From Rariglobus hedericola (GTDB lineage: Bacteria > Verrucomicrobiota > Verrucomicrobiia > Opitutales > Opitutaceae), in the NCBI RefSeq assembly GCF_007559335.1, contig NZ_VMBG01000001.1, positions 1,426,001 to 1,490,000 on the forward strand: DNA of 64,000 nucleotides, read 5' to 3'. A program made the translations under genes and the position numbers. The first letter of the stretch is position 1; each line of letters begins with the position of its first letter. Positions 60,113-64,000 of this stretch are shown here, one piece after another. Below the pieces are notes generated by a model. The model was not told the DNA's origin. It ran no database searches and saw only the letters and a list, made by a program, of their open reading frames with translations.

Positions 60113-62758
60113 CTCCTCCCTAAACCGCACGATTCGCGCATCGCGGATTTCAAACACCGCCGGCAGTTGAGAGGGGCGCAGGTAAATGAACAGCGAAACC
60201 GGCGTGTTATCCGAAAAACGCCAAGGGAGCGCGGCGCGTCCAAAAAATCCCATCGTGAAATCCTGTGAAGGGCGTGTGTAAGTCCCCCACTCGGCCGTCA
60301 GCGGCAAACGCCCGCCGGCAAAATACAAGTTGCCGTTCGCCGTGCGGAAATAAACCCCCATCGCATCACCATGCACTCCCGACAAAGGCTTAAACCGCAT
60401 CGGATCGATCCGAACAGGCTTGTTCGACACTCCGTTCATCGTCCGTCGTCCGTCCGCGGTCACCTTCAGGTTTCCAGACTCAGATGTCACAGTTCCGTCT
60501 GTCATCTGTCCCCTGTCCTCTGTCCCTCTGCTCAACACTCCGCTCCGCCCGTCATCCGTCCCTCCGACCTTCCCAATCCGATACCGAAAACTGAACAGGG
60601 TATCCTGAGGGAAAACAAAGCCACGTGGCAGCGGCAATTCGACCGCAGCGGGACGCAATGAGGTATCGGCGAGGTAATCGATATGGATGCGCCATAATCC
60701 GTCCTTTTCCTCCACCCGCACGCCATCCGTCGCCAGCCAGCGTCCACCTTGATCATACAACTGGGGCTCTTCACTCGCCAGCGGACGCGCCCCCACCTGT
60801 GCGCGCGCTTCGCGGTTATCCATAAACGTGAAGGACTCGATGGTCTCGGTCACCATTCCGTAAGCCGCCGGATAAAGCACCGTGGTAAACACCGCCGGGC
60901 TCACAGTTTTAATGCGTGGAACAAACCTCACCGTGAACGCATGCGCCGTCCACACCGAGCCATCGATCGTCAACTCCACTGGGATCTCCCGTCGCTCACC
61001 TGGGGCCAACGTCATCACCGGATCGTAAGTCGAAGTCACCGGAGTCGGCGCGGCGATCTCCAGAGCCCCAGTTATGGGCACCGCACCGAAATTATAAAGC
61101 ACCCATCTCCCGCGCCCCTTGCGCAGCGGCAGAGGTGTCCATTCGGCCGAAAGCCCTTGGAGCCGATACCCACCCGAAGCCTTGAGCTGTGTAAGATCGG
61201 CGTCGGCGATAAAGTCGATCACCACCGGCGAAGACGGCGCCACTTTGACCGTCCAGTCACGAGACCGGTAAGGATTTCGCTCCGCATAATCCCACAGGTA
61301 AGCGAGCGCCGGAGAAGCATAGGCATCGCCCACCTTTTTGCCGATCCCCGCCATCCAAGGCTGAGCGTGCTTCGCGCCGAAATCATCCGGAGAGAATTTT
61401 AACACAGAGTTCGCAGAGACCGCAGAGTCCTGGCCCCCGTCCTCTGTCGTCTGTCCTCTGTCCTCCGTATTGTTCACTCGACCACCCAGCAGGTGCCCGG
61501 TCTCGTTCACCCCATCGCTGCCGCTCCGGGGCCGCGTGCTTTGCACGTGACCATCTTCGCCTCTCGGCTCCGTCCATTCTCCGTCCTCTGTCTTCTGCCC
61601 TCCGTCCCCCTGCTTCTCCTTAACCTTAATCTTATGACTTAAACTGCCGCGCAACTCCGGCTGCGCGGCCATCCCCAACCCAAACTCATTCAAACCCGCC
61701 TCGTAATACGGATTGAGCACAAACGCCATCGGCCCCTCGGGGCGCAGGATGCGCACTTGTTTCGCCACGCTGGCAAACCACCGCCACTGCCGCACGCGCC
61801 CCTCAACCGTATTCCGGGCCTCCCCATCCAGTAAGCCGTAACCGTATTCGGTGATGAAGACAGGGAATTTCTTTTTTAACACAGAGGTCACGGAGTTCAC
61901 AGAGGATGATGAAGTATACCTCTCTGCGCGCTCCGCAGTCTCTGCGTTTAAAATGCTGATCGCATTTTCAAACTGCCGATACACTCCGGTGAAATCATCG
62001 GAGTAGCCGTAGTAATGGAAATTAAACCCGTCGGTGTAGCTGGCGATTCCATTGGCCCAAAGGCGCTCCAGGTAAGGACCGGGGGGGAGCGCAAGGGGAG
62101 CCATGATCACGAGCGGCTCGCGCCGCTCGTGAGTTGAAGAGGAAAGGTTAAGTTGAAGGTCAGACCACCCGCGTTTCTGCGTCCGCCAGGTAGATTGCAC
62201 CGATTGCCACTTAAACTTAACCTTATGACTTAAACTCACCGCCGAAGCACTCGCTCCATTTTTTAATCCTAGGTAGAGTGCTTTATGGAAGGCGGTGTAT
62301 GTCTCGGGATTGTCGGCGACGAAGCCGATGTCGGGCTCGTTTTCGATTTCCCACACATCCACCAGGTCGCCGTAAGCTGCACCTAGGATTCTCCCGCGCT
62401 CATACGCCTCGCGTAAATCAAGGGGCAATCTACGGCCCGGCCCTGATCTCACTCCTTTAGAACCAACTGGTGGATGCCACAAAACTAGAACTGCGGTTTT
62501 GATTCCCTGTCGCCTCAGTTTGGCCAAGCCCGCACGATCTGTTTCCACGGTTCGCCCTCCCACTGCAGTGGCTGCCGTCGGCTCAATCAAACCACGCACC
62601 CGCATCCAAGTTCCCGCTTGGCCGGACAACCCTGCCGCCTCCAAATCCACCGCATAGGCAGCAGGCGGTGTGAGAACATCAAACCCATAGCCAGCGGCTC
62701 GCACGATCGGGACCAGCAAGCCCCATATAACAGAAAGTGATACGACGGTCTTTAGCAC
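60110..62758 (-). CDS. Secreted GH-A-clan-like glycoside hydrolase with four in-frame repeat inserts
   Basis: 882 aa. Signal peptide (MLKTVVSLSVIWGLLVPIVR). A TIM-barrel-like N-terminal half has the clan GH-A pair: acid/base E141 in VDVWEIENEPDIG and probable nucleophile E304 in FPVFITEYGYG. The second half is beta-rich, probably carbohydrate-binding or Ig-like modules. Four segments are repeat-encoded: about 174-217, 270-295, 370-454 and 728-780, with SLSHKVKFK, LQLNLSSST, TEDRGQ and SANSVLKF peptides. The second ends a few residues before the catalytic strand. It may trim or degrade the polysaccharide made by neighbouring genes. Activity with the inserts is uncertain. Confidence 0.72.
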   Translation of the reverse strand: MLKTVVSLSVIWGLLVPIVRAAGYGFDVLTPPAAYAVDLEAAGLSGQAGTWMRVRGLIEPTAATAVGGRTVETDRAGLAKLRRQGIKTAVLVLWHPPVGSKGVRSGPGRRLPLDLREAYERGRILGAAYGDLVDVWEIENEPDIGFVADNPETYTAFHKALYLGLKNGASASAVSLSHKVKFKWQSVQSTWRTQKRGWSDLQLNLSSSTHERREPLVIMAPLALPPGPYLERLWANGIASYTDGFNFHYYGYSDDFTGVYRQFENAISILNAETAERAERYTSSSSVNSVTSVLKKKFPVFITEYGYGLLDGEARNTVEGRVRQWRWFASVAKQVRILRPEGPMAFVLNPYYEAGLNEFGLGMAAQPELRGSLSHKIKVKEKQGDGGQKTEDGEWTEPRGEDGHVQSTRPRSGSDGVNETGHLLGGRVNNTEDRGQTTEDGGQDSAVSANSVLKFSPDDFGAKHAQPWMAGIGKKVGDAYASPALAYLWDYAERNPYRSRDWTVKVAPSSPVVIDFIADADLTQLKASGGYRLQGLSAEWTPLPLRKGRGRWVLYNFGAVPITGALEIAAPTPVTSTYDPVMTLAPGERREIPVELTIDGSVWTAHAFTVRFVPRIKTVSPAVFTTVLYPAAYGMVTETIESFTFMDNREARAQVGARPLASEEPQLYDQGGRWLATDGVRVEEKDGLWRIHIDYLADTSLRPAAVELPLPRGFVFPQDTLFSFRYRIGKVGGTDDGRSGVLSRGTEDRGQMTDGTVTSESGNLKVTADGRRTMNGVSNKPVRIDPMRFKPLSGVHGDAMGVYFRTANGNLYFAGGRLPLTAEWGTYTRPSQDFTMGFFGRAALPWRFSDNTPVSLFIYLRPSQLPAVFEIRDARIVRFREE
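60420..60575. repeat. CTGTCC-type repeat insert in the glycosidase gene (residues about 728-780)
   Basis: Tracts of CCGTCCGTCC and CCCCTGTCCTCTGTCC type plus a CACCTTCAGGTTTCCAGAC segment. Read on the coding strand they give GTEDRGQMTDGT and SGNLKVTADGRR. The same TEDRGQ peptide appears in the insert near residues 420-430. Confidence 0.75.
61397..61655. repeat. Compound repeat insert in the glycosidase gene (residues about 370-454)
   Basis: Contains a CAGAG arm (61397-61428), a CTGTCCTCCG tract (61438-61470), a second such tract (61566-61612) and a CTTMAN tract CTCCTTAACCTTAATCTTAT (61614-61633). Coding-strand peptides: SLSHKIKVKEKQ, TEDRGQTTEDGGQ, SAVSANSVLKF. Confidence 0.82.
61874..61951. 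repeat. CAGAG foldback insert in the glycosidase gene (residues about 270-295)
   Basis: Left arm TTTTAACACAGAGGTCACGG (61875), inverted right arm ending CCGCAGTCTCTGCGTTTAAA (61933-61952), and a 12-bp centre. Coding-strand peptide LNAETAERAERY ... SVNSVTSVLKK. Confidence 0.88.
62107..62238. repeat. CTTMAN foldback with GC hairpin in the glycosidase gene (residues about 174-217)
   Basis: Hairpin GAGCGGCTCGCGCCGCTC (62111-62128), inverse tract GGAAAGGTTAAGTTGAAGG, a centre of about 55 bp, and forward tract CTTAAACTTAACCTTATGAC. Coding-strand peptides SLSHKVKFKW and LQLNLSSST-HERREP parallel those of the wecG-like insert 1. Confidence 0.88.
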
Positions 62759-62784
62759 AGGGACACGAGCTAGGGCTTCGCCCG

Positions 62785-62898
62785 TTGAAGTTGGAAGTTT
62801 AAGATGAAGGACACGGACAGATAGCTGCTAGCTAGCTTAAGACGGTTTAACGCAGAGGTCACAGAGACCGCAGAGATCCTAGCTGCTAGGGGCTAGTG
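62785..62898. repeat. CTTMAN, CTAG and CAGAG repeats between the glycosidase and vapC
   Basis: An inverse CTTMAN tract (62788-62807), CTAG tracts (62820-62838 and 62877-62900) and a CAGAG arm (62846-62878). The CTAG tract touches the vapC stop codon. Confidence 0.8.
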
Positions 62899-62899
62899 G

Positions 62900-63298
62900 C
62901 TACCAAATCGTCGTCACCACACCCGAATCGGTGATATTGCCGTCTTTGGTGATCAGCGGCACTCCGTGAATTTTTGCAGTGGCGGTGATGATACGATCAA
63001 ACTGATCGCCATGGGGCAGGCTTAACGCCGGCGCGGCGATGGCGATCTCCAGTGTAATGGGTAATACGGTGACATAATCCAGCATGACAGCCAGAACGGT
63101 GCTGGCCTTTCCCCTGAAGGAAAGCCGGTCCGAATGCAGCAGTAGTCCGATTTCCTGCAACGTCACATCGGCAATCCCCAAATGCTCGTAAGGCGTCGTG
63201 CTGATCACGCGGGCTGCCTTGCCGCCGAGCATCGGCTCATCGGTGGCCGCCCACAGAAAGGCATGCGTGTCTAAAATGTATTTGATCCGGGTCTTCAC
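62900..63298 (-). CDS. vapC: VapC-like PIN-domain toxin
   Basis: 132 aa from the GTG at 63298, which overlaps the antitoxin stop as GTGA; a TTG at 63313 is an alternative. The acidic PIN residues are in place: D10 in YILDTHAFLWA, Glu in TLQEIGLLL, Asp in GDQFDRIITATA and Asp in ITKDGNI. PIN toxins are ribonucleases acting on tRNA or rRNA, neutralised by the partner encoded just upstream. GC content is lower than the core genes, and repeats lie on both sides. Confidence 0.88.
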   Translation of the reverse strand: MKTRIKYILDTHAFLWAATDEPMLGGKAARVISTTPYEHLGIADVTLQEIGLLLHSDRLSFRGKASTVLAVMLDYVTVLPITLEIAIAAPALSLPHGDQFDRIITATAKIHGVPLITKDGNITDSGVVTTIW

Positions 63299-63516
63299 AG
63301 TGACGGTTTCCAATCATCGTTGCTCAGCGTCGGTGCGGTAATATCCGCATGAAATGTGATCTTCCCCTTTGCCGCGCCCAAGAGAGACTTTCGAGTTTTC
63401 ACCACCGTGAAAAGAAATTCCCCCTCCTTGTCTTGCACGCGAACCATCTCCCCAGAACGAGCCTTTGCTTTGAATGCCGCGAAATCCCTCAGAAACTGAC
63501 GGGTATTGGTGACCAT
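63295..63516 (-). CDS. Antitoxin paired with the PIN toxin (Phd/YefM-like)
   Basis: 73 aa from 63516 (MVTNTRQFLRDFAAFKAKAR). The N-terminal half (TRQFLRDFAAFKAKARSGEM then VRVQDKEGEFLFTVV) has the helix-strand pattern of Phd/YefM antitoxins, which bind DNA and repress their own operon. The C-terminal tail (TLSNDDWKPSL) probably binds the toxin. It is translationally coupled to vapC. Confidence 0.78.
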   Translation of the reverse strand: MVTNTRQFLRDFAAFKAKARSGEMVRVQDKEGEFLFTVVKTRKSLLGAAKGKITFHADITAPTLSNDDWKPSL

Positions 63517-63559
63517 GCCCTTATTTGTCTGACAAATTTTAATCCGTCAAGCATGTGGG

Positions 63560-63900
63560 CCAGGGGCTAGTCGCGAGTTTCTAGGTGCTAGTCACCAGGG
63601 GCTATCCGGATTTTTTTAACCACGGATTACACCGATGAACACGGATAACGATCATGAGGCGCTCCGTTTTCCGTATCGCCCCAAGGAGGACGGACCTCCC
63701 GGTCCGACTTGATCGCGCTTTCTGTGCCGCCGACCAAGACGACGGACCGGGAGGTCCGTCCTCCTTCAAGCCCGGCCTGACGCAAGGTCAGGCCCTACAT
63801 TTCAGACCGCCCCTCCCGCCCCTTAAACTTAATCTTAACTCTTCCGCCGCGTCGAAGACGCGCTGACTCGACAAGCCAGCTTGTCTTTGTAGGGTGCGTG
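63560..63900. repeat. Mixed repeat block at the right end
   Basis: A CTAG-type tract (63563-63605); AACCACGGATTACACCGATG (63620-63639), a motif common in interspersed repeats; the second GGAGGACGGACCTCC foldback (63683-63766); a REP-like copy in inverse orientation (63776-63800); and a CTTMAN tract from 63821 with hairpin CGCGTCGAAGACGCG. No gene is seen between 63517 and 63979. Confidence 0.82.
63683..63766. repeat. 84-bp foldback repeat with GGAGGACGGACCTCC arms, copy 2
   Basis: Perfectly complementary 24-nt arms (beginning AAGGAGGACGGACCTCCCGG) around a 36-bp centre unrelated to that of copy 1 at 37340-37421. Confidence 0.9.
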
Positions 63901-63914
63901 CAGGTTTTTGCGCA

Positions 63915-63952
63915 CAAAAAAGCCGGTGAAGGCATGCCCGCCCTCACCGGCT
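63915..63952 (-). terminator. Terminator of a minus-strand gene entering from the right
   Basis: Stem AGCCGGTGAGGG / CCTTCACCGGCT with one mismatch, followed on the minus strand by TTTTTTG. It lies about 30 nt after a stop codon at 63980-63982. Confidence 0.85.
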
Positions 63953-63979
63953 GTGTGTTTCAAACCAGATCCCCTCGGA

Positions 63980-64000
63980 TCAGGCTGCGTTGGCGATTCC
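63980..64000 (-). CDS. C-terminal end of a gene continuing beyond the window
   Basis: The minus strand from 64000 reads GIANAA then TGA. The terminator just downstream supports a gene ending here. Too short for any functional call; the frame is only the most likely one. Confidence 0.35.
   Translation of the reverse strand, partial: GIANAA

Overview
The window reads as chromosome of a high-GC, Gram-negative member of the Planctomycetota-Verrucomicrobiota-Chlamydiota group, most likely an Opitutaceae-like verrucomicrobium. This is inference from gene content: a PEP-CTERM protein, exopolysaccharide genes, a haem pathway with an Asp-type HemB, YdbH/YnbE/YdbL envelope proteins, and dense short interspersed repeats. 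No rRNA, tRNA or CRISPR array was seen. Most genes are ordinary chromosomal genes.

Layout. 0-7.4 kb: end of pyrD, an acidic-tailed protein, hemB, cysS, a DoxX-like membrane protein, thrS and a TPR protein. 7.4-10.3 kb: a CPA2 K+/H+ antiporter between small exported proteins. 10.4-12.5 kb: the amtB-glnK ammonium operon, with a sigma-54 promoter and an NtrC-like site that overlaps the aspS terminator. 12.5-22.5 kb: aspS, gpmI, a PEP-CTERM protein between two related membrane-anchored TPR proteins, and hemH. 22.5-33.4 kb: a hybrid histidine kinase, recF/TSUP/ruvC, an RND efflux pair and a cysteine desulfurase. 33.4-41.5 kb: a complete kdpA-B-(small ORF)-C-D-E potassium operon with a KdpE-like direct repeat upstream. 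41.5-53.5 kb: ppiB, a PAS protein, an ABCG transporter/lipoprotein/TPR operon, a GIDE-LemA fusion, folA, a gamma-carbonic-anhydrase-like protein, a CNT nucleoside transporter, a compact ydbH-ynbE-ydbL cluster and ftsB. 54-62.8 kb: an envelope/polysaccharide region with an ExeA-like ATPase, a GspB-like protein, an O-antigen ligase/polymerase, a WecG/TagA glycosyltransferase and a secreted GH-A-type glycosidase. 62.9-63.5 kb: a VapBC-like toxin-antitoxin pair.

The most unusual feature is the repeat landscape, dense from 53.5 kb to the end with outliers at 29, 33, 35, 37, 42, 48 and 51 kb. At least six families can be told apart: (1) 9-nt-period CAGAG arrays headed by TTTAACRCAGAGG; (2) degenerate hexamer (CTTMAN) tracts ending in a GC-rich hairpin of variable sequence; (3) REP-like TAGGGCCTSACC palindromes in inverted pairs; (4) an 82-84 bp foldback with GGAGGACGGACCTCC arms; (5) a GTTTGTAAC palindrome in three copies; (6) a 182-bp MITE. 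Many are inverted pairs around a unique centre. In two places the centre is a complete small low-GC gene: a GxxExxY protein and a four-helix-bundle protein. Families 1, 2 and 5 also sit in frame inside coding genes (wecG, the glycosidase, the cysteine desulfurase), and independent copies keep the same reading frame and similar peptide. This is the best candidate here for an undescribed system.
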